Below, one piece after another: positions 29,635 through 39,004 of a stretch of DNA of 64,000 nt; position 1 is the stretch's first letter; each line of letters opens with the position of its first letter. The notes beneath the pieces are model-generated. The model searched no databases. It saw only the letters and a program-made list of their open reading frames with translations, and was not told the DNA's origin. This DNA comes from Oceanobacter kriegii DSM 6294 (lineage in GTDB: Bacteria > Pseudomonadota > Gammaproteobacteria > Pseudomonadales > Oceanobacteraceae): contig NZ_KE383931.1 of the NCBI RefSeq assembly GCF_000422845.1, forward strand, positions 467,366 to 531,365, read 5' to 3'. The position numbers and the translations under genes are program-made.

Positions 29635-30390
29635 TTACTCGGCAGCAGCTTCTTCAGAGGAAGATTCTGCAGCGGCTTCTTCAACAAACTCACCAGCAGC
29701 TGGACCGTTCTGCTGCTTGCCTTCCAGTACCGCGTCAGCAACAGCGGAAGCGTAGATCTGGATAGCGCGGATAGCATCGTCGTTACCTGGGATAACGTAG
29801 TCGATGCCGTCTGGGTTGGAGTTGGTATCAACGATACCTACAACCGGGATACCCAGCTTGTTGGCTTCCTGGATAGCGATGCGCTCGTGGTCAACGTCGA
29901 TCACGAAGATCATGTCTGGCAGACCACCCATTTCCTTGATACCACCGATGGAGCGTTCCAGCTTCTCCATTTCACGGCTACGCATCAGGGCTTCTTTCTT
30001 GGTCAGCTGCTCGAAAGTACCATCGGATTGTTGCGCTTCGAGGTCACGCAGACGACGGATAGACTGACGAATGGTTTTGTAGTTGGTCAGCATGCCGCCC
30101 AACCAACGGTGTGCCACGAAAGGCATACCACAACGCTCAGCCTGCTCTTTAACGATCTTGCCAGCAGCGCGCTTGGTGCCAACCAGCAGAACCTTGTTGT
30201 TACGGGCAGCAACACCTTCAATCTGAGCCAGAGCTGCGTTCATCGCAGGTACAGTGTGCTCCAGGTTGATGATGTGAATCTTGTTACGAGCACCAAAGAT
30301 GTAACGACCCATCTTTGGGTTCCAGTAACGGGTCTGGTGACCGAAGTGAACACCTGCTTTCAGCAGGTCACGCATATTTACTTGTGCCAT
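29635..30390 (-). CDS. rpsB: 30S ribosomal protein S2
   Basis: 251 residues of standard length: [53 protein letters not shown] and [21 protein letters not shown] are all conserved. The C-terminal tail is Ala/Glu-rich. First gene of the long minus-strand transcript. Confidence 0.98.
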   Translation of the reverse strand: MAQVNMRDLLKAGVHFGHQTRYWNPKMGRYIFGARNKIHIINLEHTVPAMNAALAQIEGVAARNNKVLLVGTKRAAGKIVKEQAERCGMPFVAHRWLGGMLTNYKTIRQSIRRLRDLEAQQSDGTFEQLTKKEALMRSREMEKLERSIGGIKEMGGLPDMIFVIDVDHERIAIQEANKLGIPVVGIVDTNSNPDGIDYVIPGNDDAIRAIQIYASAVADAVLEGKQQNGPAAGEFVEEAAAESSSEEAAAE

Positions 30391-30520
30391 TTTCTTTACC
30401 TTATGATTGGGTTAGGCCTCCACGTACCCAGTGAGCCGACTGTTCCTGCCAGGCAGAATCAGCACCCCGGACCACCGTTGCAGTACGTGTGTGTTTTAAT
30501 GTGCCGGTGCGAGTCAATTG
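30391..30520 (-). promoter_or_regulatory. rpsB promoter and leader region
   Basis: A long untranslated leader precedes rpsB. On the minus strand a TTGACT (30512-30517) is a candidate -35 box, followed by an AT-rich CATTAAAAC (about 30492-30500). The leader then has several GC-rich inverted segments and AAGG before the start codon. S2 operons of gammaproteobacteria often carry a structured autoregulatory leader (t44 type); whether this one matches was not tested. Confidence 0.4.
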
Positions 30521-30689
30521 CTTGCTCGTCCGTACACGGATTTCAGCGCGCGCTTTATACCACTTTCCCGCAAGCGTTGCCAGCAAAGACATTGCCACAA
30601 TCACGATTGATTACAATTAATCTCTGTTCACCCGTTGGCCAACTCCCGATACAATGGCGGGCTTATCAAACTGACTTATTCGTTCCTAC

Positions 30690-31469
30690 ATGACTGTATC
30701 TATCAAAACGGCAGAAGAAATAGAGAAAATGCGCATCGCTGGCCGACTGGCCGCCGAGGTGCTGGAAATGATCGAGCCCTATGTTGTACCCGGGGTCTCC
30801 ACCGGCGAACTGGATCGCATCTGCCACGACTACATCGTCAACAAACAAGGGGCGATTCCTGCTCCGCTGAATTACAACGGTTTTCCGAAGTCCATCTGTA
30901 CCTCGATCAACCAGGTGATTTGCCACGGCATTCCAAGCGACGACAAAATCCTCAAGAAAGGCGATATCATTAACATCGATATCACCGTCATCAAGGACGA
31001 ATACCACGGCGACACCAGCAAGATGTTTTTTGTGGGCGAACCCACTCCAGCCATCAAGCGTCTGGTCGAAATCACCCAGGAATGTCTGTACATTGGCATC
31101 GACATGGTGAAACCCGGCGTTCAACTGGGCGACATTGGCGCCGCGATTCAGAAGCACGCCGAAGCCAATCATTATTCCGTTGTCCGTGAATACTGCGGCC
31201 ACGGCATTGGCAAGGTCTTCCACGAAGAACCGCAAGTATTGCACTACGGCCGTGCTGGCACCGGTGTGACCCTGAAAGAAGGCATGACCTTCACCATTGA
31301 ACCCATGATCAATATGGGTACCCGCTTCAACAAACTGATGAAGGACGGCTGGACCGTGGTTACCAAAGACCGCAAACCGTCTGCCCAGTGGGAACACACC
31401 CTGGCGGTGACCGCCACCGGCGTTGAAATTCTCACAGCCCGTAAAGAAGAGAAGTACTGGACGGAATAA
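30690..31469 (+). CDS. map: Methionine aminopeptidase type I
   Basis: 259-residue metalloprotease removing N-terminal methionine. Metal ligands lie in INIDITV, HGDTSKMFFVG, CGHGIGKVFHEEP, TIEPMIN and QWEHTLAVT. Divergent from rpsB, as in many gammaproteobacteria. Its stop overlaps the glnD start (TAATG), so the two are coupled. Confidence 0.97.
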   Translation: MTVSIKTAEEIEKMRIAGRLAAEVLEMIEPYVVPGVSTGELDRICHDYIVNKQGAIPAPLNYNGFPKSICTSINQVICHGIPSDDKILKKGDIINIDITVIKDEYHGDTSKMFFVGEPTPAIKRLVEITQECLYIGIDMVKPGVQLGDIGAAIQKHAEANHYSVVREYCGHGIGKVFHEEPQVLHYGRAGTGVTLKEGMTFTIEPMINMGTRFNKLMKDGWTVVTKDRKPSAQWEHTLAVTATGVEILTARKEEKYWTE

Positions 31470-34177
31470 TGACAGCAGTGGTAACGGAATTAGTCCCGGT
31501 TCAGCGAGATACCTTGCTGGCGCACCTTGCAGATGCTCCCGCACCACTGCCGGTGGTGCGAAGTTTTCTGAAAGAAACCCAACAAGCCGCCGACGACTAT
31601 TTCCGCGCCACCCTAGATGCCCTTCCTCCCGTTCACTTCCGCTCCGCTCAAATTGATGCCTTGTTGGCCGCCCTCTGGCACAAACACAAGCTCGATACCG
31701 ACGACCTCGCCCTGATCGCCGTTGGCGGTTATGGCCGGGGTGAGTTGCACCGCCACTCCGATATCGATGTATTGCTGCTGTGCCGCGACGAAGTCACCAT
31801 TGAAAAACACAGCGCCGACCTACAGGGATTCATCACTACCCTGTGGGATACCCGCCTCGACATTGGCCACAGCGTCCGCACCCTGGACGACTGCCGCAAC
31901 GAAGCCATCAAAGACCTGACCATCATCACCAACATGCTGGAAAGTCGCCCACTTGCCGGCGACAACCGCTTGTTTGATGCGTTGCAGGACATTGTGCAGG
32001 AGCCGGACATGTGGCCGGCCAATCAGTTCTTCAAGGAAAAATGGAAAGAACTGGATAACCGCCACGCCAAGCACAACGACCCCGAATACAACCTCGAACC
32101 CAACGTCAAGAATTCCCCTGGCACCCTGCGCGACATTCAAACCGTCAGCTGGGTAACCTCGCGCTTTTTTGGCGATGGGTCACTGGAAAGCTTGCAGGAA
32201 CGCGGCTTTCTGACCGAGTTTGAGCAAAAACGCCTGACCAGCAGCCTGCACTTTCTGTGGCAGGTGCGTTACGCCCTGCACATGCTGGCCGAGCGCGAAG
32301 AGGACCGCTTGCTGTTCGACCTGCAACGGGAAGTATCCCAGCTGCTTGGCTTTGAAGACGATAACGAGCGACTGGGCGTTGAACGCTTCATGACCCGCTT
32401 CTATCGCAATCAGCTGGCCACCACCGAGCTGTGCGACCTGTTGCTGATGCACTTCAATGAAGACTTCATGAAAGAGCAACAACAGGCCGAACCAGAGCCG
32501 GTAAACGAACATTTCGTACTGCAAAACGGCTACCTGCAGGTACTCGACCCACAGCTGTTCGCCCGCGAGCCAATTTGGTTGCTACAAGTGTTTACCCTCT
32601 GCGCCAAACTCAAGGACCGCCACGGCAACGACATTCTCGGTGTGCACTCCGATACCATTCGCGCACTGCGGGACAACCGCCACCTGATCGATTTTGAATA
32701 CCGCACCAACCCGGCACACAACGCCTGTTTTATGGAGTTGATGCGCAACAAGGATCACGTGGTGCGAGAGCTATCACGGATGATGCGCTACGGCATTCTC
32801 GGACGATATATTCCCGAGTTTGGCCACATCATTGGCATGATGGAACACGACCTGCTGCACATTCACACGGTCGACGATCACAGCTTCCGTATGGTTCGTT
32901 TCCTGCGCCAGCTGCGCTTCTCGGAGCAGCGTGAACAATACCCACTGGCCTCGAAGCTGATTCATAAAGTGCAACGCCGTGAAGTGATTTATCTGGCTTC
33001 ACTGCTGCACGACACTGGCAAGAGCGTTGAAGGCGACCACTGCGCCAATGGTGAGACCATTGCCCAGAACTTCTGTCGTCAGCACAACCTCAAGCCAACC
33101 GATACCCACATGGTCAGCTGGCTGATTGCCAACCACCTGACCATGTCCCACGCCGCCCAGCGGCTGGACCTCAATAACCCGGATGATATTCATCAGTTTG
33201 CCCGGGACATGGGCGACCAATACCATCTGGATCTACTGTATTTGATCACTGTCGCCGATATGGTGACCACCAATCCAAAGCTGTGGACCAGCTGGCGTGC
33301 GGAACAAATGCGAGAGCTGTACCGCAACACCCAGCAAGCGCTGCGTCGCGGCTTGGCCAATCCGATCAATAAAGAAGCCTATATCGAGGAAATCCAGCAG
33401 GACGCCATCGAGCTGCTGCAACAGAAAGGACTGGATGCTGACGAAGTCCGTCGTATCTGGGGCCATGCCGGCGACGACTACTTCCTGCGCGAGAACCTCG
33501 ACAACGTGGTATGGCACACCCACGCCATCCACCAGCACGGCAACAGTACCGATCCTTTGGTCAGTATTCGCCAGACTTCGGACCGTGATCTGGAAGGGGC
33601 CACCCAGATTTTCATTTACATGAAAGACCAGATCGACCTGTTTGCGGTAACCACAGCCACCCTCGACCAGCTCAACCTGAACATTCAGGATGCCCGTATC
33701 ATGACGTCGGAAACCGACAACAACGTCATGGACACCTACATTGTGCTGGACGAAAACGACCACCCGGTGGAAGACCGCAATCGCCTGGAAGAAATTCGTA
33801 TCGCGCTGATCGAAGCCCTCGATGATCCGGAAGACTACTCCACCATCATTCAGCGCCGCACACCACGAATGCTAAAGTACTTCCCGGTACCGACCCAGGT
33901 CACCATGAGCAACGACCCGTTCATGCACCGCACCGTACTGGAAGTTACCGCCGCCGACCGCCCCGGCCTGCTGGCCCGTGTGGGTGCCATTTTCTCGGAC
34001 TTTGGCGCCCAGATTCAGGGAGCCAAGCTGCTGACCGAAGGTGAACGGGTATCGGATATTTTCTACATCGTCGATCAATACGGCGAGCCGTATTCCGACC
34101 CGGACACCTGCATGATCCTTCAGCAGGCGCTGGAAACCGGCCTCGACGAGCAGGTCGAAGCCCAGACTCAGGTGTAG
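31469..34177 (+). CDS. glnD: Bifunctional uridylyltransferase/uridylyl-removing enzyme
   Basis: 902-residue nitrogen sensor that uridylylates PII when glutamine is low and removes UMP when it is high. It has a nucleotidyltransferase domain (GGYGRGELHRHSDIDVLLL near 86-104), a central region, an HD hydrolase domain (LLHDTGKSVEGDH near 511), and two C-terminal ACT domains (near 725-790 and 820-890) that bind glutamine. Coupled to map. In this position Pseudomonas usually has dapC next; here a pirin follows. Confidence 0.97.
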   Translation: MTAVVTELVPVQRDTLLAHLADAPAPLPVVRSFLKETQQAADDYFRATLDALPPVHFRSAQIDALLAALWHKHKLDTDDLALIAVGGYGRGELHRHSDIDVLLLCRDEVTIEKHSADLQGFITTLWDTRLDIGHSVRTLDDCRNEAIKDLTIITNMLESRPLAGDNRLFDALQDIVQEPDMWPANQFFKEKWKELDNRHAKHNDPEYNLEPNVKNSPGTLRDIQTVSWVTSRFFGDGSLESLQERGFLTEFEQKRLTSSLHFLWQVRYALHMLAEREEDRLLFDLQREVSQLLGFEDDNERLGVERFMTRFYRNQLATTELCDLLLMHFNEDFMKEQQQAEPEPVNEHFVLQNGYLQVLDPQLFAREPIWLLQVFTLCAKLKDRHGNDILGVHSDTIRALRDNRHLIDFEYRTNPAHNACFMELMRNKDHVVRELSRMMRYGILGRYIPEFGHIIGMMEHDLLHIHTVDDHSFRMVRFLRQLRFSEQREQYPLASKLIHKVQRREVIYLASLLHDTGKSVEGDHCANGETIAQNFCRQHNLKPTDTHMVSWLIANHLTMSHAAQRLDLNNPDDIHQFARDMGDQYHLDLLYLITVADMVTTNPKLWTSWRAEQMRELYRNTQQALRRGLANPINKEAYIEEIQQDAIELLQQKGLDADEVRRIWGHAGDDYFLRENLDNVVWHTHAIHQHGNSTDPLVSIRQTSDRDLEGATQIFIYMKDQIDLFAVTTATLDQLNLNIQDARIMTSETDNNVMDTYIVLDENDHPVEDRNRLEEIRIALIEALDDPEDYSTIIQRRTPRMLKYFPVPTQVTMSNDPFMHRTVLEVTAADRPGLLARVGAIFSDFGAQIQGAKLLTEGERVSDIFYIVDQYGEPYSDPDTCMILQQALETGLDEQVEAQTQV

Positions 34178-34276
34178 GCCGAAACCTTTCGAAGTTTTCA
34201 CCAACATCGGTCGAATTAATCCGGTTTTTTCGAAACCAAACACCTCCTATGATGCTGATATTCAAAGGAGGTGCTT

Positions 34277-35110
34277 ATGACTCTGCCCTACAAAAAACTG
34301 ATTCCTGCCCAACACACATCCGACGGTGATGGCGTCAAAATCCAGCGCGTGGCGTTGTTTAACGAATCCCTGTCAGATCCGTTTCTGATGATTGACGAGC
34401 TGCGCTCCGACGACCAGAAAGACTACGTTGGTGGCTTCCCTCCACACCCACACCGCGGCATGGAAACCCTCACCTACCTCCGTCAGGGCGGCCTAGAACA
34501 CCGTGACCATATGGGCAATCGAGGGATGATTCACAGCGGTGGCGCACAGTGGATGTCGGCAGGTCGCGGGGTCATTCATTCAGAAATGCCGTCACTGGAA
34601 ATGAACGGTTTGCATGGCTTCCAGCTGTGGATCAACCTGCCTGCCAGCGAAAAGATGAAAGACCCAGATTACCGCGACGTACCGGCAGAAGAACTGATCA
34701 ACGTACAAAGCCAGTCTGGCGCGGCGCTAACGCTGATTGCTGGTGAATGGCAGATTGATGGCGAGCAATTTACTGCGCCCCTGAACCGCATGGCGGCCAA
34801 TGCAGGCATTGCTGACGTTGAATTGAAAGCTGGCCAGTCGCTGACCATTCCGGTGGCAGCAGGCAAGCAAGCCATGGCGTTTACCTACGACGGCAGCCTC
34901 AAAGGCCTGAAACACGGCAAGGCACTGGTGGTGCTGGAAACTTCCCGTGGAGAAGTCACGCTGGAAACCGACGAAGACACCCGCCTGTTGCTGCTGACGG
35001 GAACGCCATTAAAAGAACCCGTCGTTCACTACGGTCCGTTCGTTATGAACACGGTAGAAGAAATCCAGCAAGCCATTGCAGATTACAACGCTGGACGGTT
35101 TGGGAACTGA
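34277..35110 (+). CDS. Pirin family protein
   Basis: 277-residue bicupin. The N-terminal cupin holds the metal site: PHPHRGMETLTYL (two histidines), then H in EHRDHMGNRG and glutamate near VIHSEMP. Bacterial pirins bind Fe and some have quercetin dioxygenase activity or modulate metabolic enzymes; the role here is unknown. Start ATG 34277 is fixed by a strong AGGAGG (34266-34271). Single gene. Confidence 0.9.
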   Translation: MTLPYKKLIPAQHTSDGDGVKIQRVALFNESLSDPFLMIDELRSDDQKDYVGGFPPHPHRGMETLTYLRQGGLEHRDHMGNRGMIHSGGAQWMSAGRGVIHSEMPSLEMNGLHGFQLWINLPASEKMKDPDYRDVPAEELINVQSQSGAALTLIAGEWQIDGEQFTAPLNRMAANAGIADVELKAGQSLTIPVAAGKQAMAFTYDGSLKGLKHGKALVVLETSRGEVTLETDEDTRLLLLTGTPLKEPVVHYGPFVMNTVEEIQQAIADYNAGRFGN

Positions 35111-35180
35111 GACTCGGCTTTACGGCAACCACCGCACAGAATGCGCATCGAGATGAGCCGATTTTAATGACAACGAATAG

Positions 35181-35229
35181 AACAGTCAGGCCATGGATGG
35201 CCTGCTAGCACTGTTGAGGCATGGATGCC
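35181..35229. repeat. CATGGATG-core hairpins downstream of pirin
   Basis: CAGGCCA-tgga-TGGCCTG at 35187-35204 is nested in AACAGT (35181-35186) / ACTGTT (35210-35215). A shorter GGCA-tgga-TGCC follows at 35218-35229. Same core and loop as the pair at 239-282, more than 34 kb away. Confidence 0.65.
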
Positions 35230-35238
35230 GAATCAGTC

Positions 35239-35379
35239 GGTCCGACGCATCGGCGGGTTCGTTATGAGTTGGAGATTAAAATTGAATTGCGAATCGGAAG
35301 CGCGAGGCAGAGGCGGTCCGACGTATCGGGATGGCCTGCCGCCGGGGAGAGAAGTTCTCCCCAAGAGGCATGCGATGCC
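35239..35379. repeat. Repeat block related to the 1-475 units
   Basis: Two 15-bp direct repeats differing at one base (GGTCCGACGCATCGG at 35239-35253, and the GTATCGG form at 35315-35329). After these comes GGGGAGAG-aag-TTCTCCCC at 35344-35362, flanked by AAGAGGCAT as in the 66-82 hairpin. The same aag loop and flanks identify one repeat family at both loci. The gap 35111-35422 holds no supported gene. Confidence 0.6.
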
Positions 35380-35422
35380 AACGGTTTGAGCGCACAACCA
35401 TGCGCCCAAACACATGATCGAA

Positions 35423-36790
35423 TCAGCTATCCGCGCCCGGCTTCTTCTTACGAATCGGCGCGAAACCTTCGCCATCCATCAAATTACCACGATCCGCGCG
35501 GGAGCCACCCGGACGGGATGGACGTGGACCATTGCGCTTCTTCGGACTGGCGCTCTTACCCGCCGGGCCTTTACCTGCACCTTTGCCAGCCGGCTTCTTC
35601 TTACGTTTGACCGAGGTCGCCGCCTTGCCAGACGCCTTGACCTTTTTCGGCCCCTTGTAATTGCCTTCCAGACCCGGAACCTTGCGAGATTCCATCTCAA
35701 CGTTGAGGTAGCGCTCAATCGCCGCCTTCAGGTTCCACTCGTTCGGAGCAATCAGGCTGATGGCCTTGCCATCACGACCGGCACGGCCAGTACGACCAAT
35801 ACGGTGAACGTACTCATCGCCTTTACGGGCCAGATCGTAGTTAATCACCAGATCCATGCCTTCCACGTCCAGACCGCGCGCAGCGACATCGGTTGCCACC
35901 AAAATCGGACGCTTGCCCACACGCACCTGCTGCATCACGTACTTGCGTTCGTCCTGAGTCATCTCACCGTGCAAAACGGCAACGCCTTCACGGTGACGAC
36001 GGATAAACTCAAACAAGCGATCCGCTTCCACCCGCTTGTTCACAAACACAATGGCTTTGTCGAAGCTTTCGTTGGCCAACAGCCACACCAGCAGACGATC
36101 CTTGTGTGGATTGTCGTCCGCCAGAATACGCTGCTGGACAATGTTTTCGTGCTGATCCTGAATCGCGCGAGTGGTCACCTCTTCAGGCGACTGCAACAGC
36201 TTGGTGGCAATACGGCGCACGCCTTCGTGGCGCAAGGTGGCCGACAGCAGCATGGTCTGGCGCTCGTCACGGCAGGCCGCACGAATAATATCCATGTCTT
36301 CGGCGAAACCCATGTCCAGCATGCGGTCGGCTTCGTCCAGAATCAGGAATTCCAGATCGCTCAAATCGCAGCTTTCACGCTTCAGGTGGTCCACCAGACG
36401 ACCCGGTGTAGCAACCACAATCTCAGGGTTTTTACGCAATACCGCGGACTGATACTTGAACTCCTGACCGCCGGTCAGCAGGCCAACATTGAGGTTCACC
36501 AGCTTGCAGAAATGCTCTGCCACCTTGAACACCTGCTGTGCCAGCTCACGGGTCGGCAGCAGCACCAGCATGCGGGTTGCTGAATTGGGCGCTGGCTGCT
36601 CCAGCATGGCATGCATGGCAGGCAGCAAATAGGCCAGGGTTTTACCACTGCCGGTTTCCGCGCACACCTGAACGTCCTTGCCCGCCATTGCCAGCGGGAT
36701 CACAGCTTGCTGAACATCCGTCGGCGTGTCGATCGACAACTGCTCCAGTCCCACTAACAAACGTTGGTTAAGTGATAATTCAGTAAACAC
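35423..36790 (-). CDS. DEAD-box RNA helicase (SrmB-like)
   Basis: 455 residues. Core helicase motifs are in order: Q motif (TPTDVQQAVIP), AETGSGKT (I), PTRELAQQ (Ia), TGGQ, TPGRL (Ib), DEAD (II), SAT (III), ATDVAARGLD (V) and HRIGRTGRAGR (VI). The C-terminal tail of about 85 residues is Lys/Gly/Pro-rich and basic, as in helicases that act on large ribosomal subunit assembly; SrmB is the closest well-known model. GTG start. Monocistronic. Confidence 0.88.
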   Translation of the reverse strand: MFTELSLNQRLLVGLEQLSIDTPTDVQQAVIPLAMAGKDVQVCAETGSGKTLAYLLPAMHAMLEQPAPNSATRMLVLLPTRELAQQVFKVAEHFCKLVNLNVGLLTGGQEFKYQSAVLRKNPEIVVATPGRLVDHLKRESCDLSDLEFLILDEADRMLDMGFAEDMDIIRAACRDERQTMLLSATLRHEGVRRIATKLLQSPEEVTTRAIQDQHENIVQQRILADDNPHKDRLLVWLLANESFDKAIVFVNKRVEADRLFEFIRRHREGVAVLHGEMTQDERKYVMQQVRVGKRPILVATDVAARGLDVEGMDLVINYDLARKGDEYVHRIGRTGRAGRDGKAISLIAPNEWNLKAAIERYLNVEMESRKVPGLEGNYKGPKKVKASGKAATSVKRKKKPAGKGAGKGPAGKSASPKKRNGPRPSRPGGSRADRGNLMDGEGFAPIRKKKPGADS

Positions 36791-37022
36791 AGAAAAGCCT
36801 CATGGTGAATTTGCGCGGAGTATAACAGTCTCATGACAAGGATAGGGTAAAAGCTGACGGGCACCTTCTGAATAACGCCACACAGTGCTCGGCTCTGACA
36901 TCTGCTGCGCCCAGCCCTCGAATCACCCAATGCAATCAAGCCATTAAAGTGCATGCCAAATACGATTAAACTGCGACTTGAATCCAGACCGAAACGCTTT
37001 TAACAGAAACCGGAATTCACAC

Positions 37023-37883
37023 ATGCTGCTGAACAACACCCGCAAAATCACCAAACCGGCTATGCTCACCGCATGCCTCAGCGCCGCCCTGCTGGCTGGC
37101 TGCGCAACAAGCCCTACCGGCCGCTCGCAAATCATGGTGGTATCACCGGACGAAGCCATTAGCCAATCCAAAAGCGCCTACGTTTCCACCGTGACCGAAC
37201 TGAAACAAAGCGATCAGCTGGTGACCGACGCCAAGCAGCTGAAGCGCATTCAAACCATCACTGGCCGCCTGGTCACCGAAGCGGTTGCCAAATTCCCGAA
37301 AACCGCCGATTGGGAATGGAGCGTTGCCGTGATCGACGATCCGGAAACCCTCAATGCCTGGTGCATGGCCGGCGGCCGCATGGCCATTTACACCGGCATC
37401 ATCAACCAGCTGGCTTTGGACGACGACGAAATTGCCCAGATCATGGGCCATGAAATTTCTCACGCACTGGCCAACCACACCGCCGAGCAAATGTCCCGCG
37501 CAGTACTGATTAACGCAGGTCTGGCGGCAACCGCATCAGCCACCGACCAGAACGGCATTGCTCTGACTGGCACGGCACTGGCCGCCAAATACGCCCTGCA
37601 ACTGCCAAACAGCCGCACTGCCGAAACCGAAGCGGATGAAATTGGTATTGAGCTGGCCGCCCGTGCCGGTTACCAGCCAGAAGCAGCCGTGAGCCTGTGG
37701 AAGAAAATGCAGCAAGCCGCCGGTGGCAGCACGCCTGAGTTCCTCAGCACGCACCCATCACCAAAGAACCGTGCCAAAACCCTTGGCAATCTGGGCACCC
37801 AAATGCGCGCATTGAACCCGTCCATGACCAAAGCCGCCGTCTATCCGGTCACCATGGTGACCGACCTGAGCCAGCTGGACTGA
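37023..37883 (+). CDS. M48 family metallopeptidase lipoprotein (LoiP/YggG-like)
   Basis: 286 residues. Lipoprotein signal peptide ending LLAGC (lipobox), so anchored in the envelope. The zinc motif is HEISH (143-147), with the third ligand in the later EADEIG. Family members degrade or mature outer-membrane proteins with BepA-like partners. Start ATG 37023 is chosen because it gives a proper signal peptide; an in-frame start 45 bases upstream would bury it. Converges with the AraC gene, which ends 14 bases later. Confidence 0.9.
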   Translation: MLLNNTRKITKPAMLTACLSAALLAGCATSPTGRSQIMVVSPDEAISQSKSAYVSTVTELKQSDQLVTDAKQLKRIQTITGRLVTEAVAKFPKTADWEWSVAVIDDPETLNAWCMAGGRMAIYTGIINQLALDDDEIAQIMGHEISHALANHTAEQMSRAVLINAGLAATASATDQNGIALTGTALAAKYALQLPNSRTAETEADEIGIELAARAGYQPEAAVSLWKKMQQAAGGSTPEFLSTHPSPKNRAKTLGNLGTQMRALNPSMTKAAVYPVTMVTDLSQLD

Positions 37884-37897
37884 TCAGATAAACGGGC

Positions 37898-38947
37898 TCA
37901 TCCCGTGATCAGATCATTACCAAACAGGTTGAACTGATTGCGGGAGTCGCTGGGCGTAACCCCTGCCCAGCGTTTGAAAGCACGACGGAAGTTGGTGGCA
38001 TCATTAAAGTTCAAATGGGCTGCCACCTGCTCGTTATTCCAGCCGCACACGTGCAGCAAGTACAAACTCATCTGCAACCGCGCCATGTCCTGCAAACGCT
38101 GAAAGCTGCTGCCGTGCTTGCCCAGCTTACGCTTCAGCGTTGCCGGGCTCATCCCCAGCTGCTCAGCCATATCTGGCAGATTGAAGGGCTGCTGAATTTG
38201 CTTCAGCAAGGTGCGGTAGACGTATTCCGGCAGTGACATTTCCGGAAAATCGATTTGCGCAACGCACTCCGCTCGGGCGACCTGAAACGCCGTCGCCGAC
38301 CCTCTCGGCCAACGGGCATTGAGCCAGCGCTTGTCGATAAACATCACATCCACGCCCAGATTGAACCAAAGCTCATTACCCAGATTCACCCGGTATTGTT
38401 CTTCATGGGACGGGCAGGAATAACTGAAGCCAAATTTCCAAGGCAAACGGCTGTCGCTCATCCAACGGCTATACGACGTCAGCGCACTCATGGCCGCTTC
38501 CACCAGAAAACGCTCGGCACCACTGCCCGACAAATTCAGCCAGTACACGTAGCAATAGCGATCATCCACCACCACATGAGGGATAATCCAGGGCGTCAGT
38601 AATGAGCGATATTGTTGTAGAGCGTCGAGCGCCTCATTCAAATTGCCGGCGTTGCCCAACAGGTTGCTGGCGGCGCCGTAGTGGCCTGGCCACCAGCTGG
38701 AGCCCCAGCGAAATGACAATTCGGCTTCGGCATTCAGCTTGTTTGCGTTGGCCACCAGCCCCAACCCCTGAGCTTCCGATATCCGCGCCTGGCCCTTGAG
38801 AATATCGTCGTAAAACAGGCCCGTGCCACGCAAAATCTTGTGGCTGCAAACATCCCGCGAACGTAACAGGTCGATCAACAAGGCAGGCTGATGATGAGCG
38901 GCGAACAGCTTGTCATCGCTTTCGTACCATCCATAGCTCAACTCCAT
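37898..38947 (-). CDS. AraC family transcriptional regulator
   Basis: 349 residues. An N-terminal arabinose-binding-type domain of the OruR/ArgR-like class (about 20-210) is followed by two helix-turn-helix motifs near the C-terminus (MAEQLGMSPATLKRKLGKHGSSF and the second in NNEQVAAHLNFNDATNFRRAFKRWAGVTPS). 57 bases downstream of the degenerate-GGDEF gene on the same strand, so probably co-transcribed. Adjacent to the phytase locus, so a role there is possible but unproven. Confidence 0.9.
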   Translation of the reverse strand: MELSYGWYESDDKLFAAHHQPALLIDLLRSRDVCSHKILRGTGLFYDDILKGQARISEAQGLGLVANANKLNAEAELSFRWGSSWWPGHYGAASNLLGNAGNLNEALDALQQYRSLLTPWIIPHVVVDDRYCYVYWLNLSGSGAERFLVEAAMSALTSYSRWMSDSRLPWKFGFSYSCPSHEEQYRVNLGNELWFNLGVDVMFIDKRWLNARWPRGSATAFQVARAECVAQIDFPEMSLPEYVYRTLLKQIQQPFNLPDMAEQLGMSPATLKRKLGKHGSSFQRLQDMARLQMSLYLLHVCGWNNEQVAAHLNFNDATNFRRAFKRWAGVTPSDSRNQFNLFGNDLITG

Positions 38948-39004
38948 ACGGTCAGCTCCATACCGTCAGATCTACAACGCTGGCTCCTGGCAGTCCGCGT
39001 CATA

